DNA from: Amphimedon queenslandica
Lineage: Eukaryota > Porifera > Demospongiae > Haplosclerida > Niphatidae
Direction: 5' to 3'
Assembly: GCF_000090795.2 (NCBI RefSeq)
Contig: NW_003546268.1
Span: forward strand, 409,920-439,938
Length of the DNA: 30,019 bases
Shown: positions 11,405 to 20,830 of the stretch, piece by piece
How positions within the stretch are numbered: the stretch's first letter is position 1
How the letters are laid out: every line of letters starts with the position of its first letter
Position numbers and translations under genes: made by a program
Notes under the pieces: model-generated
What the model saw: only the letters and a program-made list of their open reading frames with translations
Databases searched by the model: none
Told to the model about the DNA's origin: nothing

Positions 11405-11695
11405 TTAACTTCTCAGCTACAGCAGTTTCATTCATAGATCATAGAGCATCTGACAGTGAGTCCAAAGTGATTCCTCCTCTACTGTCAACATTATCAGCTC
11501 TACTTAACCAGTGGGATATAAACTCAGACATGCAACGAGATACATCACCATGATAGTCTACTTCCTTTCAATGATATCTAGAGTATTCTTCCTTAGTCCT
11601 AGTCTCAGTCCAAGCTCGTGTTATTTTGTTTCAGGAACCCACATCTCTTCAATAAATCAAGAACATCAACAAGATGGTCAACATCTACATCTAGA
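11405..11695 (-). pseudogene. Death domain exon with frameshifts
   Basis: After an acceptor GATCTAG the strand reads DVDHLVDVLDLLKRCGFLK, then in a shifted frame ELGLRLGLRKNTLDIIERK, then in another frame RCMSEFISHWLSRAD and, after a stop, AVAEKLS, ending at a GTGAGT donor. ELGLxLGLxxxTLDxIE followed by CxxExxxxWL and a final AEKL helix is the signature of Death-fold domains that mediate self-association in apoptotic and immune signalling. At least two frameshifts and one stop break it, so this copy is probably not functional. It is the first recognised exon of the minus-strand series that runs on into the CARD-like and USP47-like exons. Confidence 0.6.
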
Positions 11696-11699
11696 TCTA

Positions 11700-11957
11700 G
11701 CCACCAAAAAGTAATCAAAATGGTCCACATCAATATCTAAGAATTTTAAAAGTAGCCATAATTGCCTGCTGGCCAAGCCACATAGTTGTAGCCCTGCATA
11801 GTTGTGCCAATTTAGCTCTATTGTTTGCAATTGGCAGCCTGGAAGTAGTTAAGTGCAACTGGTCACTGGTGCAACCAGTCATGCACTGGATTAGTCTGTA
11901 GGCTGGGGAATGGTCTGGGCGGCGAGACTAGCACTGGGTGGGGCCAGGCATGGTGCG
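11700..11957. other. Spacer with no gene recognised
   Basis: Less AT-rich than its surroundings. Ends at the target duplication of the next element. Confidence 0.4.
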
Positions 11958-12692
11958 ATGCGCCATAGATAATAGAGTAAATGAAAGGGATTGGAAACGG
12001 AAGCGTGGGCGTAGCCCAACCTCCATTCATTTGTATTGCTGCTAGGCTGACAGAGGCTCGTTGAAATTTTTTGTCACAATTTACCCTTGATTTTCTTTCT
12101 TTTAGGAGCAATATCTCGCAAACAAGTGTTCCTATGCAAGTGAAATTAATGCATCAAGAAGCCTAATGTTTCCTCTTTATAATTCTGTTTTCTATTGTAC
12201 AGATAATTTTACCATGTTAATGTTATGGCACTTTTAAAACCATAAAATGTATTTTTTGTCATTATAATCCCTTTTTTGAAAACAAGCTAGAGTAAAATGC
12301 AATATCTTTATAATCATATGAAAGAGTTTCCATTTGCATATCGAATGATACTAGTTAGGGTTAGAATTCATGAAGCATGAGTTTGTTACAACAGAAAAAG
12401 GGCGAAAAATGAAAAAAATTTGTTGTACCTATAACTCGTTGCAAAATAGCGTTGTAGAAGTAAAAACCTTGCTGCAGGTAGTCCAACACTTTCTATATCG
12501 AACGGTAGGTATATCATAAGTAAGCGTCCTCTTGGATCTCCATAAATATCCTTCGAAGTCCTTGCAGTACAGCCTCACTAATGGAGGAGATGGGAAATCA
12601 ACCAGGTTTTGGGCCGGTAACCAATAGCAACATCAACCAGCCTACGCCCCCGTTTCCAATCCCTTTCATTTACTCTATTATCTATGGATGCG
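11958..12692. mobile_element. Non-autonomous DNA transposon with target duplication
   Basis: Terminal inverted repeats of about 45-50 bases: 11963-12014 begins CCATAGATAATAG and 12642-12687 ends CTATTATCTATGG; only a few bases differ near the inner GGGCGTAG. The element of 725 bases is flanked on both sides by ATGCG (11958-11962 and 12688-12692), a clean 5-base target duplication. No transposase reading frame is visible inside, so it would need one supplied in trans. Confidence 0.85.
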
Positions 12693-12811
12693 CCACGTGG
12701 GCGACTGGAGTCTGGACGAGGACTGCACTGACAGCTGAACCCTCAGCTGGACAATAAACACTGAGATCCAGGAATAGTCTGTTTCAGTGGTGAACAACAG
12801 AACAGGTGAAG

Positions 12812-13145
12812 ATGGAAAAGTTAGGAAAACCAAAATATGGTATTATCAATAACACAATGTCCTCACTAATGTGTAATGTGTCAGATTTTTCTAGTTTGTT
12901 GACAACTCCAGCGTCTGGAAAGGAGTCAGATGGTTCTTATATTTCCTTACCCAATGGCAACACTAGTGCTGTTAGCTATGCTGTTAGTAGTGTTCGATGG
13001 AGTTTTTCCAGTTTGGCAAAGAGGAGATTCACAGCAACTCCCCATAGTTGTAAGCTTTATACTGGTAACATTATTTCATGTACTGTACATATACAGTCCT
13101 GGGTCACCAAGTGATCCATGGGTATTTTTGTTATGTAGTGACTAG
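12812..13145 (+). CDS. Candidate small membrane-protein exon(s), unrecognised
   Basis: From an ATG at 12812 one frame is open for 100 codons (MEKLGKPKYGIINN at the start). From about 12930 the next frame is also open to 13145 and encodes two hydrophobic stretches, around MATLVLLAMLLVVFDGVF and IVVSFILVTLFHVLYIY, with a polar loop between. A short intron near 12,905-12,985 or a frameshift could join the polar start to the hydrophobic part. I do not recognise a family, and chance open frames cannot be excluded. Its position directly right of the 725-base transposon means the promoter region may have been interrupted. Confidence 0.3.
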
Positions 13146-13670
13146 TTAGTGACATAATGTGATTGTGATCAAATTGAATGTTTAAGCAATCTTAAGCAAT
13201 TAAAATACATTGTATGTGTTGCGGCTATTAAAGCCCAGACAAAATATATTTGTAACATTAAGATCAGACCAAACAAGATGATATTAAATAAAGAAAGCCA
13301 GAGACAGATTGTCATAAAGAAGAAAGGGTAAAAGAAATAGCTTGTGTAGAAGTGTAAATGTGCGCAGGCATGAAAAAATAATAACAATAATAATGTGATG
13401 ATAATACATGTAGTAATGATAGTAATAAATAATTATTAGTAACGCGGTAGCGTTACTAAGTAGGATTCACCCCCAAACAAAATGGCTGCCACAACTTTTG
13501 CAGCCTTGCTATACTTATAAACATATCAACATTAAGTTAATGATACATGTAGTGTACGTGTCTCCAACAAATGTTTAATATTGTTTTCATGTCCAGTTAT
13601 CCACCAGATTCTCGTTAAGTAGATTAATCATATTCATTTGAATACCTTATGAACAAAAAAATTTCTTGGC
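13146..13670. other. Non-coding spacer
   Basis: AT-rich. It includes a small perfect hairpin AGTAACGC-GGTA-GCGTTACT near 13,438-13,457. Otherwise nothing is seen. Confidence 0.4.
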
Positions 13671-14743
13671 CACATTGTAGTAGTTTTGCGTGGCCAGACT
13701 CTCCACCCCTTTTTGACTTTTGGATGGCGGGGGGAGAGTCTGGTGGACTGACCTAAATCAACTTATTCCAGGCAGATCAAAGGAGCGACCATTGGCTTGG
13801 TCAGTGTGATTGACGTCAGGCAATAAAGACTAATTAAAGAGGTATAATTAGAAAAGACGGGCGTGGCTACACAAATGGCTGGCAGTCTTCCTTCAGCAGT
13901 GAAGAGTTTTCTACCCATTTTAGCATTATTTGGAAGGGAAAAGGCTACCAGAAGCTACTGTTGATTTTCATCTGGACTATCTCTCTACCAGACTGGATTA
14001 TGGCAACCGTAACATGCTTTTTGGACTGCAAACAGTACTTTTATCATGAATCATATGAAATGTTGTCAATGCTTTGTTTACTGTGCAGGTGGCATTGTAG
14101 TGTGATCCAAACAGTGTTAAAGATTATACCAGCCACAGCAGCCTTTGAAATTGTAGCAAGATGTCAGAGTATCCTATACATTTACAAAATGTTCAATTGC
14201 AAGAAGTTGCTGCACTGAGTGTCTACAGTAATTGATGAAGACTATTTTAATACTTGTTGTGACACCTGCTGTACATTTTAATTAATGTTTTTTCTTGCAT
14301 GTCTATGAATTAGTGTGTTTTGCATGTCAGTCAGTACTAAATTGTGATGGAACAATTCTTTCTACACTTGCAACCATGCAGGTCACTCTCTATACTTGTA
14401 ATCAGGCAGGACACTCTCAGCAGATCGAACTTAGCAGTGTTTTTCTCTTTTGAGCCTTCCAAATACCAGTACTGACAGTTTATAGCGGAGAAAAGTTACA
14501 AAACACAGTTCACTGTTTCTATCGGCCATATTGAATCTATTGCAACAGACATGCCCAAGAAAATTACATTATTTATTCAATGACTTTCCATTATCCAATA
14601 CCGCTTCACAATTCTCACTTCACTTCCTGGAACAAGTACAGTACATATCAAAAAAAGGCTAAGTAGCTACCCCGCAGTTACTCTACTTTTGCATAGGTAG
14701 TTCGTTGCTCCTTCTCTGTGCATGCTTACTGCGATAGTAGTAG

Positions 14744-14848
14744 GACAGTAGCACGACAGTAGAAGACAGTAGCGCGACAGTAGAAGACAGTAGCGCGACA
14801 GTAGAAGACAGTAGCGTGACAGTAGAAGACAGTAGCGTGACAGTAGAA
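14744..14848. repeat. Minisatellite, five 21-base units
   Basis: Five head-to-tail copies of GACAGTAGCRYGACAGTAGAA, differing at two positions. A looser run of AGTAGCGAAG units lies at 15,325-15,372 on the other side of the nested MITE. Confidence 0.9.
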
Positions 14849-14893
14849 TCGAGCAAAAACATCCTAAACAGGCTTCTAGAAGGAGAGAGTGGC

Positions 14894-15233
14894 ATTATCA
14901 GGGGCGTAGCCAGGGGGGGCAAGGGGGCAATTGCCCCCCCTTTTTTGAAACTCAAAATTTAAGAATAATCAAATAATAAGCTGCTTTTGGAAGGAAAAGC
15001 TGTTCTATAACTTACATATGAAAGGAAAAGGCCAAAGCAGTCTTTCTATGATGCCATTATAAGGCTGAAAAGGTATTCAACGTTGCCTATGATCGGTCAA
15101 GAAGTCCGCCATGTTGAAAAATAGGTGTGGCCACGGCCTAAAAGGGCGTGGTTTCGCAAAATTTCGCGGCGCGCTTTGCACGCCGCACAACTTGCCCTCC
15201 TTTCCCAAAAATCCTGGCTATGCCACTGATTAT
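14894..15233. mobile_element. 330-base MITE with ATTAT target duplication
   Basis: The element 14899-15228 starts CAGGGGCGTAGCCAGG and ends CCTGGCTATGCCACTG, inverted repeats of 16 bases with two mismatches. The 5 bases ATTAT occur immediately outside each end (14894-14898, 15229-15233). The inside is GC-rich compared with the window. It interrupts the composite fold-back structure and is therefore younger than it. Confidence 0.85.
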
Positions 15234-15529
15234 AGATGAACTTGGAGAGCACAGACAGCCAAAGAAGCATCTACAAGTTCTACTACAGTACATGTGACTG
15301 GGTAGGATTGCAGCAAAGAGTAATGAAGAGTAGCGAAGTAGTAGCGAAGAGTAGCGAAGTAGTAGTGAAGTACCTACGAACTACCTTCAAGGTTCTCTTC
15401 TCTACTGTACTCTACTTAGCCTTTTTTTATGTGTATTGTATATGTTCGTCAATCCACCAGACACTCCCCCGCCGTCCAAAAGTCAAAAAGGGGTGGAAAG
15501 TCTGGCCACGCAAGACTAACATTGTAGTG

Positions 15530-15866
15530 GTATGAACTAGATGTAGCTCCTTTGCTAAACAGTTAAATTACACCTTTTCCCCATTAAAGACTGTACAAAG
15601 TATACTTCCGTAATGGCTGCCAGAATAAAATTTTTGTTTACTGTATAGATAGAAATTTCGGTGGCCCAAAATTTCTGCGAATTGCCAAAAAATGGTTTTT
15701 GCTGATTTTATTTTTGTGAATTCACTTGATATTACACTAATGATCAATGGCTGCTCTTCACTACTTACTAGAACTATAGCTGATGATGACACTTAATGTG
15801 TACTCCCTACAATAGGTTATGGTGCATAATTGGGATTGTATCAACCATTGCCTCTTGCTGACGATG
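15530..15866. other. Spacer with MITE-like debris
   Basis: Contains AAATTTCGGTGG and AATTTCTGCGAATTGCC, like the interiors of common invertebrate MITEs, but no pair of ends was found. Confidence 0.35.
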
Positions 15867-15955
15867 ACTAGTGATGGCAATATCAATCGGTTTATCCCAT
15901 ACCCTTGATATGGTATTGGTTGGTTATATTTTTGATCAGTATTGCCTACCACTAG
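15867..15955. repeat. Small fold-back element
   Basis: CTAGTGATGGCAATATCAAT on the left pairs with the complement CTAGTGGTAGGCAATACTGAT of the right end, with a second internal pairing around ATACCCTTGATATGGTAT. Confidence 0.55.
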
Positions 15956-16340
15956 CAATGCATAACCAGTACTCAATGGGTGTGGCTCATTATTAAAACA
16001 CACCCACCTTAATTAATAAGAGGCATGGTAGTTATTAAGGCAGTTTTGCCAATTTCCATAATTATTCTGCATGCAAAACACACCTTACTCCCACTGAGCG
16101 CTAGCTCTCCCAACAACCCCACTGCACCACACACTTATCTCCACTCTCCTCCTACCTGGTACTTGCTCATTATTACTTTATCATGATAATTAAACAAATG
16201 ACACAGTATTCATTAACCACAACAAAAACTGACACATGCAAACATTAGAGATACTGTACATGTACCAATGAATTATTATACTGATGAGAAAACTAATTGC
16301 ACTCACGTCCTTCATAATCTGGTCCCTAGCCCGCCACTTT
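15956..16340. other. Spacer next to the 3' end of the DIRS-like element
   Basis: No gene recognised. It may include the terminal repeat of the adjacent retrotransposon, but no matching repeat was found on the other side. Confidence 0.35.
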
Positions 16341-16345
16341 CCAAA

Positions 16346-17290
16346 CTAGGCAAGATCCCTGGAGACTCCCACGAGCTGTTCCCTCGGAATCCTTATATAC
16401 AGGAGGTATGCAGTACTCTCCCACCGGCCCAAGGTCTTGATAATTGAATCTTAAATTTTTAGTGCAGCTGCTGTTGTGGCTGCTCCTGCCCTAAAACTAT
16501 GGCCTGAGTATTCTGCCTTGCAGTAACCTAAAGACTCCAGTGCCTTCTTAACCTCCATCACAAACTGTGGTTTGGTAAAAGGTGATCCATCCTCGTGCTT
16601 GAACAATGCTCCTTCCCCATCCCCTCTCATTCTTAGTTAGTTAAACATTGCCTGGACTGGGCACAGGTCATCCCCTGTTCTCCCCACACTACCACATTCA
16701 TTCCTCTTCCATATGGGTCTGTCTTGGATGTATGCAAACTGACTTGAATGAGGGTTGGCTCTGCCCGACTATCCGCGGCCACACTGTCAAATGTTAAGTG
16801 CTTTTTTGGGTCAAAGTTTTTGGCATTGGAAACCACAAGCTCCTCTGCTCTCATAAAGCCAAAAAAGCAAGTAACTGCAATAGCCCATAACATTGTGCAC
16901 TTGTAATCAGAGCCAATCCCCACCCAATAGGCTCTCATTTGCCTCAAAATAGCTGGGGTGATTGGCCTCTTCTGACGAGGGACCTTACCTTGCTGCCCTC
17001 TGATCCTGCGCTGACCTTTAATGATTCGTTTCAGTCTGGGCATCTTTGTGCGAAGAGTGGACTTGGGAAACTGTACTCGATCTGTAGATCCCTGACTGCG
17101 GCCATATAACTCTGGATTGTGCTATGCGACAGACCCTTAACCCCTAAATGAGCTACAAAGTAGCAAATTGTTTCCTCTGATACTGGTAGCACTTCTTTAA
17201 TGCCATATTCTTTACAAAAATTGATGAATTATTTCCTACCCGATTGATACACTTTCCTTGTGGAGTCAGCTAAACCTGCTGCATAGTAGA
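16346..17290 (-). pseudogene. Tyrosine recombinase of the DIRS-like element
   Basis: The core-binding part (from about 17,285) reads AGLADSTRKVYQSG, GLSHSTIQSYMAAVRDLQ and FPSPLFAQR. The catalytic part follows in a shifted frame (17043-16633): ITPAILRQMRAYW, GFMRAEEL with the first catalytic Arg, and SLHTSKTDPYGRG. After another frameshift and a stop come HSFRAGAA (the HxxR motif) and, beyond a TAA, IIKTLGRWE and YLLYIRIP with the Tyr nucleophile. The enzyme would integrate circular cDNA by strand exchange. All expected catalytic residues are still visible, but at least two frameshifts and three stops separate them. Its first codons overlap the end of the RNase H frame. Confidence 0.8.
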
Positions 17291-18540
17291 GGCGAACAGA
17301 GTGATCCAAGCTGGTGAGAGCCAGTCCAGCTCCTGCTGTAAGACCAACTGTATCAGGTCTCTTGGTATTTGTGTTGGAGGAATTGATTGCCAATGGGGAT
17401 CCTGGGCAAAAAAGGAGAAAGATTTATTGCAAGAGATCAAATCAGCTGCTCTATTGTTATGACCTGGTATGTGTGTGGCAGAGAACCAAAACTGAAACTT
17501 AGCTGCTGCAAACACCAAGCATTTTAGAAGGTGTGCCAGGATTTCATCTTTTGAATACAACTTATTCAGAATGGAAACCACACTCTCATTGTCACATGTG
17601 AACCGAACTATCTTTCCTTCCCAATTCCTGCCCCAGACAAAGGAAGCCAGCACAATGGGTACCAACTCCAAGACTGCAATAGAGTAGTTCCTGATACCCG
17701 CATCTGAGGTCCATTGATGCTGGAGCCACTCCTTCTCTGTCAGTGCACCACACCCCCAAGAACCAGAGGCGTCACTCCAAACTGTAACATCTGGATGGCT
17801 TCTTTGGCTTTTCCAGAACAATGAGAGCCCATTCCAGTCCTTTAGAAAAATACGCCACCAGCTGAGGTCACTCCTAACTTCCTTATTAAGTCTCACCAGA
17901 TGCTCTGGACGTCTTGCCAGTTTCGACAGCTGATAGATTTGTCTCACAAAGCATCTTCCTGGTCGTATGACTTTGGCTGCAAACTGTAAGTGGCCTGCTA
18001 ATGATTCTATCTCCTCTAAGCTTTTAACTTTATTGCCCTGCCATTCCTCCAATAATTCCCGTAATTTGATGACTTTATCGAGGGGCAACGACATTTGCAT
18101 GGTCCCTGTGTCAAATTGAACCCCCACTATTACCAGCCTCTGTGCTGGGCCTTCTTGTTTTTTCTCCGCCAAAGGAACTCCCAGCTCTGCACACAGCTCT
18201 ATCATAATAGCCAGGTCCCTCCTACATGAATGCATATTATGTGTGGCCTGCTTCAACTGGCCCCATTTCTGATACTCAAAACCCACCCGGAAGCCTTCCT
18301 GCAGCCCCCGGAGAATAAAGGCTGTGAACTGAGGGTCTGGATGTTGGACCATGAGAGTATCCCAACTGGTCATTGCCTCACATAAAGGTGAGACCATCTC
18401 TCTTAATGCTAATGGAAGATCCATTGGGAGCAGCGGCTCTTGCTGTTGTAACTGTACCAGGCCACTCAGCCCATGATATTGTCCCTGAATGACATTCCCT
18501 GTCCAATGGCCTTCTGTGGCTGCCTCCTGTACTACACCTT
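17270..18540 (-). pseudogene. RT/RNase H frame lacking the RT catalytic core
   Basis: The frame is open from about 18,540, and from the ATG at 18424 it gives 384 codons. Residues 30-65 (FILRGLQEGFRVGFEYQ) match the start of the DIRS-type RT region. The sequence then jumps straight to CAELGVPLAEKKQEGP and VGVQFDTGTMQMSLPLDK, the connection region normally found after the YxDD box. About 190 residues holding the RT fingers and palm, including the catalytic aspartates, are missing without a frame change. The RNase H domain is complete: WSDASGSWGCGA near residue 215, AVLELVPIV with the Glu, TCDNESVV with the second Asp, and HIPGHNNRAADLIS. The product could not reverse transcribe. The lost length is estimated from remembered relatives. 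Confidence 0.85.
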
Positions 18541-18562
18541 GAGAGAGAGAGAGAGAGAGAGA
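18541..18562. repeat. GA microsatellite
   Basis: Eleven GA units, inside the DIRS-like element between gag and RT. Confidence 0.95.
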
Positions 18563-18625
18563 ACTATTACAACTCCTCTCACTACTGTTAACACTAGTAT
18601 ACTAAAATTCGTTATGGTTCCTTCC

Positions 18626-18657
<32 letters not shown>
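18626..18657. repeat. TTA microsatellite
   Basis: About ten TTA units, 64 bases right of the GA run. Confidence 0.95.
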
Positions 18658-18778
18658 TTCAACTGTCAATCTATTTTTATTAACATGATAAGTGACAATG
18701 ATTATACATTGTATAATGATGATAGTTATTTATGGTCCCAAATAGGGGCCAAGTCACACCCCACTTGGGTGGAAGTCA

Positions 18779-19431
18779 TTAATGAAGCTTCTTAGGACAT
18801 TTTGACTGGGGGTGCCCCTCCCCACGACCATAACACACATAAAGAAAATTACAGTTTTCTGTCTCGCATAGGCCAGAGTAGCTAAATGGGTAGCACACCA
18901 TCCCTTTCCAATTCTTTCCTGCTTTCCCTTTCTTGTTACTCACCAGTGGAGGTGATGCCTTCCTCTTCAGGGGTTTCTTATCCTCCTGAGTATGGCTGGG
19001 GGTAGGTGTTGGCACTTCTTGCCTACCCACTGTCTCATTCCATAACGACACATCCTTCATTGACCATTTTGTCACTGAGCCACGAGCAGCTGCTAATCTG
19101 CGGAACTGGAAATCATACACTAGCCATCCATTACCATGATAGTCCCTTGCCCCACGAGCAATGAGACTGCTATAGGCCAGTAAATCCCCACTAGCTCGGG
19201 ACTTTTCTTAGCTCTGATTGCAACATAGGTCATGAATGCTTCTATCCATGTAGCCAGATCCCGCATTTGTTTTATCTGAGATCTCAAATGTTTCCCTGCT
19301 GTGACTACCACAATACCTTGTTCCTCTAAGTCACTCAAATTGGACTCGTCCATTGAGGGTTTCTGTTGTAATAAGTCTTTGAGATCAACATAGTCGCCCT
19401 TTTCAATTCTGGACACCACTTTTGCTGGCAC
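18779..19431 (-). pseudogene. Gag-like protein of the DIRS-like element
   Basis: Frame 19431-19120 begins MPAKVVSRIEKGDYVDL and includes MRDLATWIEAFMTYVAI, the conserved helical part of DIRS-type gag proteins. The next frame (19120-18779) begins YDFQFRRLAAARG and ends with a Cys-rich knuckle, VCYPFSYSGLC..NC..YVC..GHPQSKCP. The two belong together: reading across their junction needs a one-base shift at WLVYDFQF, where a TAG now ends the first frame. Gag would bind the element RNA and form particles. Confidence 0.75.
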
Positions 19432-19639
19432 CGGGGGGAAACCCTCTCCGACCCATACTAATTCACTTTCTTCTGCCCTTGGTGTGGGCTCTGATCTTCA
19501 AATAGATTGAAGTAATAAAATCTGGTACCTTTGTCAGGGTTGTGGCCATCCCTAAAGGTTAAAGTCTCATGCGTTTGTTATGATAGATGTTACACACATG
19601 CATGACAACCATATTAGTGATAACTGATAAAACAGACAA

Positions 19640-19806
19640 GCATTATAGTGCTTAAAAAGTGCTTTAAAGCATTTTCATGAAAAAGAGCTTAAGTATAAGT
19701 CAAGCACAAGTGCTTGCAATATGATTAATGCTTGCAAGCACCTTCAAGCATTTACAAAGAAGTGCTTAAAGTGCATGCTTATAAGCACAAGTGCTTAAGT
19801 GCTTGC
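19640..19806. repeat. Dense cluster of GTGCTT and AAGCAC motifs
   Basis: At least six GTGCTT copies and several AAGCA copies lie within 160 bases, including AAGCACAAGTGCTT twice (near 19,702 and 19,783), each a short palindrome. Confidence 0.7.
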
Positions 19807-19967
19807 CCCATGTCTGGACAGGATATCTTACTGCACATTTGGTTGGATAAAGGAAAGTGCAAATTAGTGCAAGTTGTCAATACATGCCTGAGAAGAGACA
19901 AGGCAGTCCTCCTTCCCTTGGTTTTAACTATAGACAAGTGTCTGCAAGATTTCATTTGTAGCATTCA

Positions 19968-20176
19968 TACCGTATAGTGGGTATATTTTGTCTGGAAAAA
20001 TGTTTGTTCTAAGCAGGATTAGAAATTTTTGTTCGTTTTATTTTCGTTCTGAGCAGCCATTTTGCACACATGGCATTGAGGAAATGCCCTTTTCGTTTGG
20101 AAAATATTTGTTCCACAAGGAATGAGAATGAAAAGAACAAAATTAAACTTGGACAGAATATACCCGCTATATGGTA
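19968..20176. mobile_element. MITE-like element, about 209 bases
   Basis: The left end TACCGTATAGTGGGTATATT and the complement of the right end TACCATATAGCGGGTATATT match over about 25 bases with three changes. The inside has many TTCGTT and TTTGTTC runs and no coding capacity. TACCGTATAGCGGG-type ends are common in marine invertebrate genomes. Confidence 0.8.
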
Positions 20177-20700
20177 GTTAAGGGACATCAATTGGTACTT
20201 CTGTCACTATTTCTTTTGGAAGAACTAAAATGCATGATAAGAAGGCATCAGTGATCATGTTTTACTTGGGGGCAAGAAAAATATATAACACAATGAAAGA
20301 GCAATTTAAGTATACCATTATTTGGAGTGAATTGCGTAGCACTATGCAGCTATGCATGATTGACCTCATCTTTCATTATTGTCAATGAATCATTACCTCT
20401 CCCATTTTTTGAGCATCAGAAATATTTTCAATTTCACACAGGTGCTTTCACTTCTTAACGTCACATGGCCTGCTATTTGCCATGAAGTACTAGCTACTAC
20501 CTAGTTTATATATATTACTTCATTATAAATGATGTCTCTGAACATCATTTTGTCATTGAATTGTTATCTGTTCTTTAACCTATAGCTCTTGCTGCAAAAA
20601 TTATTAATCATATTTACACTATTTTTATTCTCGTAAAATGAAAGTTTAGTGATAATAGTGTTTTTTAAAAATTTGCTTGCTGCTGCTGTAGTACTGTACA
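20177..20700. other. Spacer with no gene recognised
   Basis: AT-rich; nothing supported. Confidence 0.4.
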
Positions 20701-20706
20701 TAATAG

Positions 20707-20813
20707 TTATAGCACAGTAAAGAGTGCTGTATGGCTGATAACGGCACAAGGGCTGTCGAGACTCCACCCTGAGTGCTGTTATTAGCCATACAGCACTCTT
20801 TACTGTGCTATAA
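20707..20813. repeat. Hairpin with 41-base arms
   Basis: 20707-20747 and 20773-20813 are reverse complements with only two or three mismatches (TTATAGCACAGTAAAGAG at the outer end), around a 25-base spacer. It is 17 bases from the next element. Confidence 0.9.
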
Positions 20814-20830
20814 TTAATTTATGGGATATA

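Larger units (their letters stand above)
13676..15525. mobile_element. Composite fold-back element with nested insertions
   Basis: A 77-base block at 13676-13752 returns in inverted orientation at 15449-15525. Both contain GCGTGGCCAGACT, CACCCCTTTTTGACTTTTGG and a G-run, and each block is itself a hairpin ending GTCTGGTGGA. Further inverted matches pair 14649-14710 (AGGCTAAGTAG, GGTAGTTCGT) with 15372-15430. In the right arm these two matched parts are adjacent, whereas in the left arm they are about 0.9 kb apart. The left arm therefore seems to have received an insertion (about 13,755-14,640). That insert holds an 85-codon open frame at 13961-14218 of no known family. A 330-base MITE sits in the centre. 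Confidence 0.6.
16346..19480 (-). mobile_element. DIRS-like tyrosine-recombinase retrotransposon (degraded)
   Basis: In minus-strand order it carries a gag-like region with a Cys-rich knuckle (19431-18779), a reverse transcriptase/RNase H frame (about 18,540-17,270) and a tyrosine recombinase (about 17,290-16,346). This set, with a recombinase rather than a DDE integrase, defines DIRS-type elements. Both microsatellites between gag and RT and numerous stops and frameshifts show it is dead. I could not find the split or inverted terminal repeats, so the outer limits are those of the coding parts. Confidence 0.85.

Noticed and set aside
11511-11714. 67-codon plus-strand open frame
   Set aside because: It is antisense to the better supported Death-domain exon.
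13961-14218. 85-codon open frame in the inserted 0.9 kb block
   Set aside because: No recognisable family; length is within chance expectation. Mentioned only as content of the composite element.
14744-14848. Regularly spaced repeats that could suggest a CRISPR array
   Set aside because: The units are directly adjacent with no unique spacers, and the genome is eukaryotic.
14683-14955. 90-codon minus-strand frame with repeated SSTVxLL
   Set aside because: It is the translation of the 21-base minisatellite and the adjoining MITE end.
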